Below, piece after piece: positions 51,037 to 62,352 of a stretch of 64,000 bases of DNA. The position numbers and the translations under genes are program-made. The stretch lies in NCBI GenBank assembly GCA_016786665.1, contig JAEUVZ010000018.1, positions 1-64,000 of the forward strand. The letters run 5' to 3'. The DNA is from Flavipsychrobacter sp. (GTDB lineage Bacteria > Bacteroidota > Bacteroidia > Chitinophagales > Chitinophagaceae). Each line of letters starts with the position of its first letter. The first letter of the stretch is position 1. Below the pieces are notes generated by a model. That model had not been told where the DNA came from and searched no databases. It was given only the letters and a program-made list of their open reading frames with translations.

Positions 51037-52638
51037 CTAGTTTTTGGTAAAGGATGAAACCCTATGGTATCCTTCGGCAGTGATGCGGATAAAGTACAGG
51101 CCCGGGGGCATGTTACCATCCAACGCGATAGCCTTTTCTATTTTGCGGTCTTTGATGGGGGCCTCGTGCATGGTAAGTACCCTGCCCGCCACATCGGTAA
51201 TGAGCAACTGCGCCATACCCGTGGCAACCGGCAGCACAGCGTAGACGTTAACCTCTGCCGAGGCCGGGCTAGGGAAAATCCGCCACTCTTCATCGCCCGC
51301 CACAGCATCAGCTACAGACAATACCACGTTGGACTTGCTTTGGCAGCCGTTGCCATCGGTAGCCACTACAAAGTAGTCGCCCCAGGTGGAGGCCGTATAG
51401 GTAGCCCCTGTTGCGCCCACAATAGGCGCATTGTTTTTATACCATTTATACGTTGCGAAGCCCGGCGTGGCAATAAATTGATTCCCGTTCTGCGTTATTG
51501 AAACCGGTGTGGCATTGCCACCGCTGACCGCTACCGCTACCGCCGGTGATGAAACCGCACATGTGTACGTGCCTGTATTTGTTGTTTTAGAACCGGAGAC
51601 GCTAACGGAGTAGACGCCTGACGCTTCCGCGACCCATGTATGCTTTGCAGAAGAATTGGGCAGCCCACCGCCATTGAGTAACCATACCCAACCATAGCTA
51701 TTACCATTGTACCCGTCCATATCCATACTGACCGTTAATGTGGTAACGCCATCCTGGCAAGCTGTAGGGCTTACGGGGACAATAGATGGTATAGGGGCAG
51801 ATTGATGTACCGGCTTGGTATCAGTTACGGAACAGCCGGGGTTGTATATCTGTACGGTGTAGTTGCCGCCTTTTGTAATGTAGATAGACTGACCTGTGCC
51901 TGTTAGTAATACCCCATTGCGATACCAGCGATAGTACATAGGCCCCTGATAACTCTGTGCTTGATCCGGATGCCAGTTGGCATAGAGCGGTGCCGGCGAA
52001 CCCGGGCAAATGGGAACCTGATTGACCGAAATGTCGGGCTGTGTATTGAAGCCTCCCAGCGTCGCCGGCTTATATACCCCTACCGGCAACACGCTCCACG
52101 GGCTGAAGCCGCAACTGTTTCCAGCCCTTACGGAGATTGAAGAAGCCGGAGAAACGGTGTTATCGGAGGTGCCGACCATCCCGGTCCTGGTAGGGACACC
52201 AATAGTGGCGCCGAATGATGACCAGGAGGTATTGATTCCGCCCTTCCACTGGTAACTGTTTGCCCCCGGCACGGGAGCCACTGTATAGGTGACCGTGGCA
52301 CCAAGGCAAAGAATAGTATCGCCGCTGATGGTACCGGGCTGGGCAGGAGCGGTATTGACCGTTACCACCAAAGCCGCGGACGTATCGATACAGCCGGCAG
52401 AGTCGACCACTACTACATAACTACCCCCATCGGTAACGGTAATGGTATCGTTAATAAGCAGGGCCACGAATATCCCGTCTTTGTACCACTTGTATATATC
52501 ACCCGGGCTAGCCTGGAGGGTTACTGACCCCGGCGCACAAAATGTGGTGGGCCCCAGGGGGGTGATGGTAGCATTGCACTGGGCCTTTGCGATGTGGGCA
52601 ATGCTGCAAAGAAGCATGGTGTAAAGTATAGTGCGCAT
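51037..52638 (-). CDS. Secreted Ig-like repeat protein with T9SS type A tail (copy B)
   Basis: This 533-residue paralogue of the downstream gene has a signal peptide (MRTILYTMLLCSIAHIAKAQ), the same mature N-terminus (QCNATITPLGPTTFC), Ig-like domains (YKWYKDGIFVALL, YYRWYRNGVLLTGTG, YKWYKNNAPIVGATG) and the same type A sorting domain. It is the first gene of the pair; upstream lies a -7-like TACCTTTA box at 52680-52687. The central domains differ from copy A in length and sequence, so the two proteins may bind different partners while sharing the secretion tail. Confidence 0.86.
   Translation of the reverse strand: MRTILYTMLLCSIAHIAKAQCNATITPLGPTTFCAPGSVTLQASPGDIYKWYKDGIFVALLINDTITVTDGGSYVVVVDSAGCIDTSAALVVTVNTAPAQPGTISGDTILCLGATVTYTVAPVPGANSYQWKGGINTSWSSFGATIGVPTRTGMVGTSDNTVSPASSISVRAGNSCGFSPWSVLPVGVYKPATLGGFNTQPDISVNQVPICPGSPAPLYANWHPDQAQSYQGPMYYRWYRNGVLLTGTGQSIYITKGGNYTVQIYNPGCSVTDTKPVHQSAPIPSIVPVSPTACQDGVTTLTVSMDMDGYNGNSYGWVWLLNGGGLPNSSAKHTWVAEASGVYSVSVSGSKTTNTGTYTCAVSSPAVAVAVSGGNATPVSITQNGNQFIATPGFATYKWYKNNAPIVGATGATYTASTWGDYFVVATDGNGCQSKSNVVLSVADAVAGDEEWRIFPSPASAEVNVYAVLPVATGMAQLLITDVAGRVLTMHEAPIKDRKIEKAIALDGNMPPGLYFIRITAEGYHRVSSFTKN
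51038..51387. repeat. 350-bp near-identical block, copy B
   Basis: Partner of the block at 49180-49529, offset 1858 bp, same orientation. It ends abruptly at GCCCCAGGT in both copies. Confidence 0.85.
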
Positions 52639-53033
52639 ACATATGGCACCGGGAGGGTTAATGATGAAACCCGGCTATATAAAGGTAATAACAATGTTTG
52701 AAATTTCTTTATTTAACCATATGCTGTAATGAATGTAAAAATAGTTTGGCACCGCAAATTGATAAGTGATTGATAATCAATGACGACTCTTATTTTTAGT
52801 TACATTTTACTTACATAGAGTATCATGATACCCCCAGCATAGTTACAGGTTGGATACTAACAATTACATATACCTTCAGTGTGGTTGCCGTTACCTACAT
52901 TATAGCTACATTTTACTTTCATTGAATATTTATATTAATGCGTATTATATTGATTAACAAATATTAATAACACATTTCAAATTTACGACAGTATTTGTGA
53001 ATGTAAGTATAAATGATATCCACACTCAGTCCC

Positions 53034-53325
53034 TTGCCGACTAAAGGGGAAATTGCCTGCGCTCTCCCCCTAGCCCCCTAAAGGGGGAACCGCCAACCCA
53101 CGGTTGGGGTAGCGTATATGCTTTTGCTTTTTCGAGCTACGAACGGTAGGTAGACTCGCGCAACTTGCCGACTAAGGGGAATTGCCTGCGCTCGCCCCCT
53201 AGCCCCCTAAAGGGGGAACCGCCAACCCACGGTTGGGGTAGCGTATATGCTTTTGCTTTTGGGAGCTACGGACGTTGGGTAGACTCGCGCAACTTGCCGA
53301 CTAAGGGGTGGAATTGCCTGCGCCC
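53034..53325. repeat. Tandem repeat of about 130 bp, 2.2 copies
   Basis: Units begin with TTGCCGACTAA at 53034, 53165 and 53294 (periods 131 and 129 bp; third copy is partial). The first two units differ at roughly eight positions. Each contains two small palindromes, CCCCCTAAAGGGGG and CCAACCCACGGTTGGGG. Confidence 0.85.
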
Positions 53326-53376
53326 GATTGGGATGCTGGTGCTTTTCGGTGGGCATGGAGGAGCTTATTAGGAGTA

Positions 53377-53404
53377 TAAAAAAGTCCCGCTCTGGGAGCG
53401 GGAC
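53377..53404 (-). terminator. Intrinsic terminator of clpC
   Basis: On the minus strand a perfect 9-bp GC-rich stem (53396-53404 with 53384-53392) and 3-nt loop are followed by six T residues. It starts 24 nt after the clpC stop. Confidence 0.88.
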
Positions 53405-53428
53405 CTGGTGTATTGTTTTAAAGAGCTG

Positions 53429-55966
<2,538 letters not shown>

Positions 55967-56150
55967 GTACCTGTTCCTTGTTTTAGTAAAGTTAATGATA
56001 TTGCAGGGCTGCCGGTATTGTGTTTCACTATAGTAATATCGCCTATTATTACGTTGTCTCACCTGCTATACACTAATATACGAAAGAAAGTGTAGGAGAG
56101 AAGTGTTAATTTTAAGCTTTATTTGAAAGCCAATACAAACGCTCTGCCAA

Positions 56151-56528
56151 ATGGAATTCAAAATTGATACCAAGTCTTCATATATACTAATTACCCCTGT
56201 ATGGAACCAGTTAGATGCTAATTTGACAGCCCTGCTTCGCCAAAAATGTAGGGAACTTACCGAAAACGGCAGAAACAACTTTATAATAGATATGCATAAC
56301 TGCCTGAGTTGTGATAAAAACGCACTAACGGGCCTGGCAGAACTACACGAGGACTGCTATAGCAATGAGCAATCGCTGGTATTTACCCATGTGCCGCAGG
56401 AACTGCTGCAAGCCCTAAAGGCCGAAGAACTGGACAGCGCACTGAACATAGCCCCCCAGATGATAGAAGCGATAGACATAGTAAATATGGAAATACTGGA
56501 GCGTGACCTGTTTGGGGAAGAAGAATAG
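56151..56528 (+). CDS. STAS-domain protein
   Basis: This 125-residue protein has the size and pattern of a single STAS domain (anti-sigma-factor antagonist fold): ILITPVWNQLDANLTALLRQ, NFIIDMHNCLSCDKNALTGL at the place of the phosphorylatable Ser loop, and SLVFTHVPQELLQAL. The usual D-S-[ST]-G-x-x-x-L motif reads SCDKNALTGL here, so a classical phospho-Ser is not obvious. It is divergent from clpC and 59 nt upstream of rnz. Its partner is unknown. Confidence 0.7.
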   Translation: MEFKIDTKSSYILITPVWNQLDANLTALLRQKCRELTENGRNNFIIDMHNCLSCDKNALTGLAELHEDCYSNEQSLVFTHVPQELLQALKAEELDSALNIAPQMIEAIDIVNMEILERDLFGEEE

Positions 56529-56587
56529 ACGGCAAGCTATTTATGAATGGTAAAGCAATATAAAACAGGCAGGACGAACAATAAGAG

Positions 56588-57493
56588 ATGAAAGTAACGA
56601 TACTGGGAAATAACTCCGCCTTGCCGGCGTTTGGCAGGCACCCCACCGCACAGGCCGTAACCGTATATGGCGACCACCTGCTGCTGGACTGCGGGGAAGG
56701 CACACAGATACAAATGCAGCGGTATGGCATAAAATGGCGCAGTGTGCCGCACATATTCATCAGCCATATGCACGGGGATCATTACTTCGGGCTGCCGGGG
56801 CTCATCAACAGCATGAGCCTGCTGGGCCGCACCACTCCCCTGCATGTGTACGCCCCGCCAGCCATGCAGGCCATAATGGATATAGTGCAAGGCGTGGCGG
56901 AAAGCGAACTATGCTTCCCGTACTATTTTCATCCGCTGCCGGAGGGTAGCGCCGCAACGCTGGTAGATAATGAGTCGTATAGCGTGAAGTGCTTTCCCGT
57001 GGAGCACCGGATACCCTGCCATGGCTTTGTGATAGAACGGAAGACCCGCGGGCGCAAACTGCTGCCCGAAAAGGCCCGGGAATATGAAATACCCGCAGCA
57101 TTCTACGACCGCCTGAAACAGGGCGAAGACTACACCCGTAAAGATGGCCTGCTGGTGAAGAACGAGTGGGTGACAGAAGACGGCCCCTCGCCAAAGAAAT
57201 ATGCCTACTGCGCCGATACGTTGTTTACAGACTCCTTCCTGGAGCATGTGAAGGGCGCAGACACCATCTACCACGAATGCACCTACCTGCACGCCGATGT
57301 AGCCAAAGCTGATGCACGGTTTCACAGCACGGCAAGGCAGGCTGCGGAATTTGCCGTAATGGCGAATGCAAAGCAACTGCTCTTAGGCCACTACTCCAGC
57401 AAGTATAAAGACCTGGAACCGTTCCGGGAAGAAGCTGCCGAGGTGTTTGCGAATGTACACGCAACGGTGGAAGGCGCTGCCTACGAGGTGTGA
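56588..57493 (+). CDS. rnz: Ribonuclease Z
   Basis: This 301-residue metallo-beta-lactamase-fold endonuclease trims tRNA 3' ends. The HMHGDH zinc motif is at residues 60-65 (SHMHGDHYFGLPGL), preceded by DCGEGTQIQMQRYG; further ligands are in FPVEHRIPCHGF, YCADTLFTD and ECTYLH, with HYSSKY near the end. All metal ligands of the family appear present. It probably shares a transcript with the STAS gene. A tandem palindrome array follows. Confidence 0.95.
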   Translation: MKVTILGNNSALPAFGRHPTAQAVTVYGDHLLLDCGEGTQIQMQRYGIKWRSVPHIFISHMHGDHYFGLPGLINSMSLLGRTTPLHVYAPPAMQAIMDIVQGVAESELCFPYYFHPLPEGSAATLVDNESYSVKCFPVEHRIPCHGFVIERKTRGRKLLPEKAREYEIPAAFYDRLKQGEDYTRKDGLLVKNEWVTEDGPSPKKYAYCADTLFTDSFLEHVKGADTIYHECTYLHADVAKADARFHSTARQAAEFAVMANAKQLLLGHYSSKYKDLEPFREEAAEVFANVHATVEGAAYEV

Positions 57494-57515
57494 CCTGCCC
57501 CAAAGTATTCCTGGC

Positions 57516-57780
57516 TGATGTGGTGCCCCCAACCCCTAAAGGGGGCTTTATTGTGTGGGGTAGGCCGGGTTGATGTGTTGCCCCCAACCGCACTAAAGGG
57601 GGCTTTATTGTGTGGGGTAGGCCTGGTTGATGTGGTGCCCCCAACCCCCTAAAGGGGGCTTTATTGTGTGGGGTAGGCCTGGTTGATGTGTTTGCCCCCA
57701 ACCACCTAAAGGGGGCTTTATTGTGTGGGTAGGCCGGGTTGATGTGGTGCCCCCAACCCCTAAAGGGGGCTTTATTGTGT
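57516..57780. repeat. Five-copy tandem array of a palindromic unit
   Basis: Units of 55-57 bp begin with TGATGTG at 57516, 57571, 57628, 57684 and 57740 (the last is incomplete). Each has a CCCCCAACC..CTAAAGGGGGCTTT hairpin followed by TATTGTGTGGGGTAGGCC. The array fills the gap between two converging genes, rnz and the ABC exporter, so its hairpins can act as repeated terminators. Confidence 0.9.
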
Positions 57781-57797
57781 TTTTGTAAGAGGTGCGG

Positions 57798-59588
57798 TCA
57801 GGAGTGGTTGTCTTCTCCTGTTTCGGTTTGGTGTTTGTAGAGGGCGGCGTAACGGCTGTTATTATTCATTAGTTCATCGTGCGTGCCTTGTTCTACTATT
57901 TTGCCTTCGTCTAATACAATGATCTTATCGAATTGCCAGCTGGTGAAGATGCGGTGGGTGATGACAATAGTGGTTTTATCGCGCAGGTATGTTTGCAGGT
58001 TGGCGAGGATGGTTTTTTCCGTTTGGGTATCAACGGCAGAAAGGACTTCATCGAGTATCAATATCCTGCTGTTTTTCAGCAGGGCACGGGCCAGTACCAT
58101 ACGCTGTTTCTGTCCGCCGGAAAGCATAACCCCACGCTCACCAATAACAGTTTCGTAGCCACTTGCAAATGTGGCTATGTCTTTCTCCATATCCGCCAGG
58201 CGCGACGCTTCTTTTACTTCGGCCTCAGTCGCGTCGGCATTACCAAAGCGAATATTGTTGAAGATAGTATCTGAAAACAGCAGCGACTCCTGCGGGGCAA
58301 AGGCCACCTGGCGTCGCAGGGCCTGTATGTTGAATTCCCGCACGGGTATGCCATCGAAACATACCTCGCCCTCCTGCGCATCGTACATACGGAGCAACAA
58401 CTGTATTAATGTAGACTTGCCGGAGCCGGTAGTACCAATAATAGCTACTTTCTCCCCGGGGCTGACCTTTAGCGAGAAGCCTTTCAGCGCGGTGATGCCC
58501 GTGTGCGGGTAAGTAAAGGAAACATTGCGAACATCGAGCCCGCCCTCCAGCACGTGCTCCTTTGCCGCCGGAGGCGACACAATATCGGGCACGGTATGCA
58601 GGAACTCGTTAATCCGCTTCTGGGAAGCACTGGCCCGCTGTATCATGGAAGCGACCCAGCCAATGCTCATGATTGGGAACATGAGCAGATTGATGTACAT
58701 AATAAATGTGGTGATATCGCCGGTGGACACCTTACCCTGGATAGCGTAATAGCCCCCGATACCTATGGTACTGAGCATACTGAGCCCCACAAAGAAAGTC
58801 ATGGACGGGAAATAGATGGCTTCGGTCTTAGAGAGATTAATGGCGCTGCTTCGGTACTCCTCGGAGGTGGCATTAAAGAACTGCAGCATGTTGCGCTCCT
58901 GCACGAACGACTTTATGACGCGGATGCCAGAGTATGACTCCTGTGCGGTGGTGGTGAGCGAAGATAGCTGCGCCTGTATCTTCTCGCTTTTTTTATAAAT
59001 AACGCTATTGACGAGGTAGATAGCCAGAGCCAGGACAGGCAATGGAATAAAGACGTAAATAGTGAGCATCACATTTATCCGCATCATACCGATAAGGCAG
59101 AGCATAGTGAGCACCACAAGGTTGGTGCTGTACATGATAGCCGGACCAGTGAACATACGCACGCGGGAAACATCCTCGGAAAGGCGGTTCATGAGATCGC
59201 CGGTGAAGTTCTTTTTGAAGAAGCCGGTGGATAGCTCCTGGTAATGATTGTAGATGTCGTTCTTCTGCTCGTACTCTATGTGGCGCGACATAACAATGAT
59301 CGTCTGGCGCATGAAAAACATGAACACTCCCCGAAGCAGGGCGAGGCCGAGGATAATAAGGGATGGCCACAGCACCATGCCAGTGATGTGATTCCACATG
59401 CCGCCCTCCGGGATGAGGCTTCCTGCCTTGTAGGCTTCTATAGCATGGGCTACATCGTCTATTACGCTGCCGACGAGGTTGGGGGCAATAACGGTGAATA
59501 TATTGGATATGGCAACGAAGGCCATACCCGCCAACAGCAGCCATTTGTACCGGAGAAAGTATTTTTTGAGTGCAGCGAGGTTTTTCAT
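57798..59588 (-). CDS. ABC exporter, fused permease and ATPase
   Basis: This 596-residue half-transporter of the type IV exporter class (MsbA/multidrug-like) has a membrane domain with six helices (about 15-320) and an ATPase domain (about 340-590) with Walker A GTTGSGKST, Q-loop FAPQESLLF, signature LSGGQKQR, Walker B RILILDEVLSAVD and the switch His in IVITHRI. The first ATG giving a sensible protein is at 59588; a TTG at 59600 lies within a -7-like TACCTTTG box (59598-59605). It presumably works as a homodimer; the substrate is unknown. Confidence 0.92.
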   Translation of the reverse strand: MKNLAALKKYFLRYKWLLLAGMAFVAISNIFTVIAPNLVGSVIDDVAHAIEAYKAGSLIPEGGMWNHITGMVLWPSLIILGLALLRGVFMFFMRQTIIVMSRHIEYEQKNDIYNHYQELSTGFFKKNFTGDLMNRLSEDVSRVRMFTGPAIMYSTNLVVLTMLCLIGMMRINVMLTIYVFIPLPVLALAIYLVNSVIYKKSEKIQAQLSSLTTTAQESYSGIRVIKSFVQERNMLQFFNATSEEYRSSAINLSKTEAIYFPSMTFFVGLSMLSTIGIGGYYAIQGKVSTGDITTFIMYINLLMFPIMSIGWVASMIQRASASQKRINEFLHTVPDIVSPPAAKEHVLEGGLDVRNVSFTYPHTGITALKGFSLKVSPGEKVAIIGTTGSGKSTLIQLLLRMYDAQEGEVCFDGIPVREFNIQALRRQVAFAPQESLLFSDTIFNNIRFGNADATEAEVKEASRLADMEKDIATFASGYETVIGERGVMLSGGQKQRMVLARALLKNSRILILDEVLSAVDTQTEKTILANLQTYLRDKTTIVITHRIFTSWQFDKIIVLDEGKIVEQGTHDELMNNNSRYAALYKHQTETGEDNHS

Positions 59589-59810
59589 TTTAGAGGGCAA
59601 AGGTAAGGTAATGGGGGAATTCCTCCCCCGGCCCCTCCACGAGTGGAGGCTGGTAGTGGATGTGGGGGGGGCTTGGCTTGGGCGAGGGGGCCACCCCGGC
59701 CCCAGCTCAGCACAAGGCTATGCGGCGCCCCCCCTGGCAGGATGGTTTGGGTGAGGGCAGGCTCGGTTTGGGCCGTAAATCTCGGTTCAATAATTTACTT
59801 TTGCGGCATT

Positions 59811-60812
59811 ATGAAAGTAGCGATAGTAGGCGCAACGGGGCTGGTGGGTAGCACCATGTTGCGCATCCTTGAAGAAAGACAATTTCCGGTGACGGAACTG
59901 ATACCGGTGGCTTCTGAGCGCTCGGTGGGCAGTAAGGTGACGTATATGGGCAAGGAATACACGGTAGTTTCGGCCGAAGATGCTATTGCTAAGAAGCCTG
60001 CGCTGGCTATCTTCTCCGCTGGTGGCTCTATATCGCTGGAACTGGCTCCGAAGTTTGCAGAGATAGGCTGCTACGTGGTAGATAATTCCTCCGCCTGGCG
60101 GATGGACCCTACCAAGAAGCTGGTGGTGCCGGAAGTGAATGCGCATACACTTTCTAAAACAGACTATATCATCGCCAACCCCAACTGCTCTACCATACAA
60201 ATGGTGGTGGCGCTGAAGCCACTGCATGATAAGTATAAGATAAAGCGGGTGGTGGTGAGCACTTACCAGTCGGTGACGGGCACGGGGCAGAAGGCCGTAG
60301 CTGAAATGATGGACGAACGCGCCGGTGGCAAAGGACATGGCGTGTACCCGCACCCGATAGACCTGAACCTGATACCACAAATAGACGTCTTCCAGGACAA
60401 TGGATATACCAAGGAGGAGATGAAGATGATACTGGAGACGAACAAGATAATGGGCGACGACAACATACGCGTGACGGCTACAACCGTGCGCGTACCCGTG
60501 ATGGGCGGACACAGCGAGAGCGTGAACATAGAATTTGAGAACGACTTTGACGAACACGAGGTGCGTGAACTGCTGACCAACTCGGCAGGGATAGTGGTGC
60601 AGGACAACCCTAAAGAAAACGTGTACCCAATGCCGCTGTATGCCGAAGGAAAGGACGCCGTTTTCGTGGGACGCATCCGCAGGGACTACTCGCAGCCTAA
60701 TACGCTGAACTGCTGGATAGTATCGGACAACCTGCGGAAAGGCGCCGCTACCAATGCGGTGCAGATAGCCCGGTACCTGCTGGGGCAGGGATGGCTAAAC
60801 CCCACACCCTAA
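59811..60812 (+). CDS. asd: Aspartate-semialdehyde dehydrogenase
   Basis: This 333-residue enzyme makes aspartate semialdehyde from aspartyl phosphate with NADPH, for lysine, threonine, methionine and diaminopimelate. Marks: VGATGLVGSTML nucleotide-binding loop, SAGGSIS, the catalytic Cys126 in NPNCSTIQMV, and the general-base His in GGHSESVN. The frame runs further upstream through G-rich DNA, but ATG 59811 starts the conserved MKVAIVGATG and follows a perfect TACTTTTG box by 7 nt, implying a leaderless or nearly leaderless message. A CCCC..GGGG hairpin with a T-run at its 3' end (60801-60826) probably terminates it. Confidence 0.95.
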   Translation: MKVAIVGATGLVGSTMLRILEERQFPVTELIPVASERSVGSKVTYMGKEYTVVSAEDAIAKKPALAIFSAGGSISLELAPKFAEIGCYVVDNSSAWRMDPTKKLVVPEVNAHTLSKTDYIIANPNCSTIQMVVALKPLHDKYKIKRVVVSTYQSVTGTGQKAVAEMMDERAGGKGHGVYPHPIDLNLIPQIDVFQDNGYTKEEMKMILETNKIMGDDNIRVTATTVRVPVMGGHSESVNIEFENDFDEHEVRELLTNSAGIVVQDNPKENVYPMPLYAEGKDAVFVGRIRRDYSQPNTLNCWIVSDNLRKGAATNAVQIARYLLGQGWLNPTP

Positions 60813-60826
60813 AGGGGCTTTCTTTT
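60801..60826 (+). terminator. Probable terminator of asd
   Basis: A short CCCC-to-GGGG hairpin overlapping the end of the asd gene is followed by CTTTCTTTTT. It is a member of the CCCC..TAAAGGGG palindrome family seen across the window. Confidence 0.55.
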
Positions 60827-60866
60827 TGGGGCATATAGATTAGCAGGTTTTTAATAAATTTGGTGG

Positions 60867-61466
60867 GTGCTCAGACGTTTTTTTCAGAAGGAACTTATAG
60901 AGGCTGGATGCGATGAGGCCGGCAGGGGCTGCCTGGCCGGCCCTGTGTTTGCCGCGGCTGTAATACTGCCGGAGCAATTCCGTCATCCGCTGCTGAATGA
61001 CAGCAAACAACTGACGGAAGACGAGCGCTACCAGCTACGCCCCATCATAGAAAAAAAGGCCCTTGCCTGGGCCGTAGCCATGGTAGACCATGAAGAAATA
61101 GACCGCATTAATATACTGAACGCCTCCTTCAAGGCAATGCACCTGGCGGTGGACCAGCTAGCGACCCGGCCGGGACTGTTGCTGATAGACGGTAACCGGT
61201 TCGCTCCCTATTTCGGGATACTGCACCAATGCATAGTGGAGGGGGATGCCAAATTCACCTCCATAGCGGCAGCCAGCGTGCTGGCTAAAACGTACCGGGA
61301 TGATTTTATGGTGAAAGCCCATGCCGAGTATCCGCAATACCACTGGTGCGATAACAAAGGGTATGGTACCGTTGCCCACCGGAACGGAATAAAAGAGCAC
61401 GGCCTTTCGCCGTATCACCGGAAGACATTCGGGATATGCAAGGTGGTGAACGGCAGTCTTGTCTGA
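60867..61466 (+). CDS. rnhB: Ribonuclease HII
   Basis: This 199-residue enzyme cuts RNA in RNA-DNA hybrids and single ribonucleotides in DNA. The [13 protein letters not shown] motif holds the catalytic Asp16-Glu17; further acidic residues are in [20 protein letters not shown] and [20 protein letters not shown], all family signatures. No ATG suits; the start is GTG at 60867 (or GTG at 60863 out of frame is excluded). A TAAATTTG box at 60855-60862 lies 4 nt before it. Confidence 0.94.
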   Translation: MLRRFFQKELIEAGCDEAGRGCLAGPVFAAAVILPEQFRHPLLNDSKQLTEDERYQLRPIIEKKALAWAVAMVDHEEIDRINILNASFKAMHLAVDQLATRPGLLLIDGNRFAPYFGILHQCIVEGDAKFTSIAAASVLAKTYRDDFMVKAHAEYPQYHWCDNKGYGTVAHRNGIKEHGLSPYHRKTFGICKVVNGSLV

Positions 61467-61532
61467 ACGGATAATTTGCTATTTACCGTGTCGTGAGGGA
61501 TGCCTGTGCCGTTGGCTGCGGGGCCCGAAAAA

Positions 61533-61565
61533 CAACGTCCGCCGGGATGAACCCGGCGGACGTTG
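61533..61565. terminator. Bidirectional intrinsic terminator
   Basis: A perfect 14-bp GC-rich stem (61533-61546 with 61552-61565) with a 5-nt loop lies between converging rnhB and the response regulator gene; a T-rich tract follows on the plus strand and an A-rich one precedes it. Confidence 0.85.
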
Positions 61566-61589
61566 CTGCTTTTATTACGAGTGCTTCAA

Positions 61590-62291
61590 TTATTCGGGAA
61601 CAACGAGGCGGAAGCCATTTCCGTGAATGTTCACTATCTCTACACTGCTGTCTTCTTTCAGGTATTTGCGCAGCTTGGCAATGTACACGTCCATGCTGCG
61701 TCCGTTGAAGTAGGTATCGCTACCCCATATGCGCTTTAATGCCGCATCGCGGGGGAGCAGATCGTTCTTGTACTCGCACAGCATCAGCAGCAGTTCGTTC
61801 TCCTTGGGGGAAAGCGTCTGAGAATTTCCATTGATAGCGAGGGTACGCAGCTTGCTGTTGAAGTGGTACGACCCGATATTGAACTCTATCTGTGAGTGTT
61901 GTTTTTCCTGCAGCTCCTGGTTGCGTTTCAGTACGGCCTTTATCTTCAGCAGAAGTACTTCGCTATCGAAGGGCTTGGTGATGTAGTCGTCCGCACCCAG
62001 TTTGTAGCCGGTGAGTATATCTTCCTTCATACTCTTTGCGGAGAGGAAGAAGAGGGGCACTTCGGGGTCTACATTCCGTATTTCCTCAGCCAGCGTAAAC
62101 CCATCCATATTGGGCATCATGACATCGAGGAGGCAAATATCGAACTTTTCCCTACGGAAAGCCGCGAGGCCGAGGATACCATCCCTGGCCAGTTCTACTA
62201 CGAAGTCATTCAATTCCAGGTAATTCTTCAATACCTGCCCGAAGTTGGTATCATCTTCTACGAGCAGTACTTTGTATTTTTCTTTTTCCAT
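61590..62291 (-). CDS. OmpR-family response regulator, no adjacent kinase
   Basis: This 233-residue regulator has a receiver domain (Glu12-Asp13-Asp14, phospho-acceptor Asp56 in CLLDVMMPNMDG, Lys in DYITKPF) and a winged-helix domain (LSPKENELLLMLCEYKN, RSMDVYIAKLRKYL, GNGFRLVVP). It resembles the regulator at 20805 in design (RprY-like). No histidine kinase lies beside it within the window; the neighbours are T9SS-related genes. A -7-like TATATTTG box at 62317-62324 precedes its start by 25 nt. Confidence 0.93.
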   Translation of the reverse strand: MEKEKYKVLLVEDDTNFGQVLKNYLELNDFVVELARDGILGLAAFRREKFDICLLDVMMPNMDGFTLAEEIRNVDPEVPLFFLSAKSMKEDILTGYKLGADDYITKPFDSEVLLLKIKAVLKRNQELQEKQHSQIEFNIGSYHFNSKLRTLAINGNSQTLSPKENELLLMLCEYKNDLLPRDAALKRIWGSDTYFNGRSMDVYIAKLRKYLKEDSSVEIVNIHGNGFRLVVPE

Positions 62292-62352
62292 ACTTGCAAC
62301 GGTATATATATTATGCCAAATATAACAACCTTAATCGGTAAACACGAACTTT

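Larger units (their letters stand above)
52639..53428. other. Gene-free, AT-rich then repeat-rich region
   Basis: About 790 bp without a credible gene. The left part (52639-53030) is AT-rich and probably holds the promoter of the Ig-like pair. The middle (53034-53325) is a direct repeat of about 130 bp. The right end holds the clpC terminator. The short open frames seen here arise from the repeats. Confidence 0.7.

Noticed and set aside
51033-51119. N-terminal extension of the Ig-like copy A protein
   Set aside because: The 29 extra codons are the 3' end of copy B read in another phase; a clear signal peptide starts at 51032.
53165-53371. 68-codon plus-strand frame
   Set aside because: Made by the 130-bp repeat; no family resemblance and repeat-derived wording.
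57225-57701. 158-codon minus-strand frame across the end of rnz and the palindrome array
   Set aside because: Its repeated TRPTPHNKAPF-like units come straight from the 55-57-bp DNA repeats, and it overlaps a certain gene.
57516-57780. Array read as CRISPR
   Set aside because: The whole unit is conserved from copy to copy; there are no unique spacers of constant size and no cas genes in the window.
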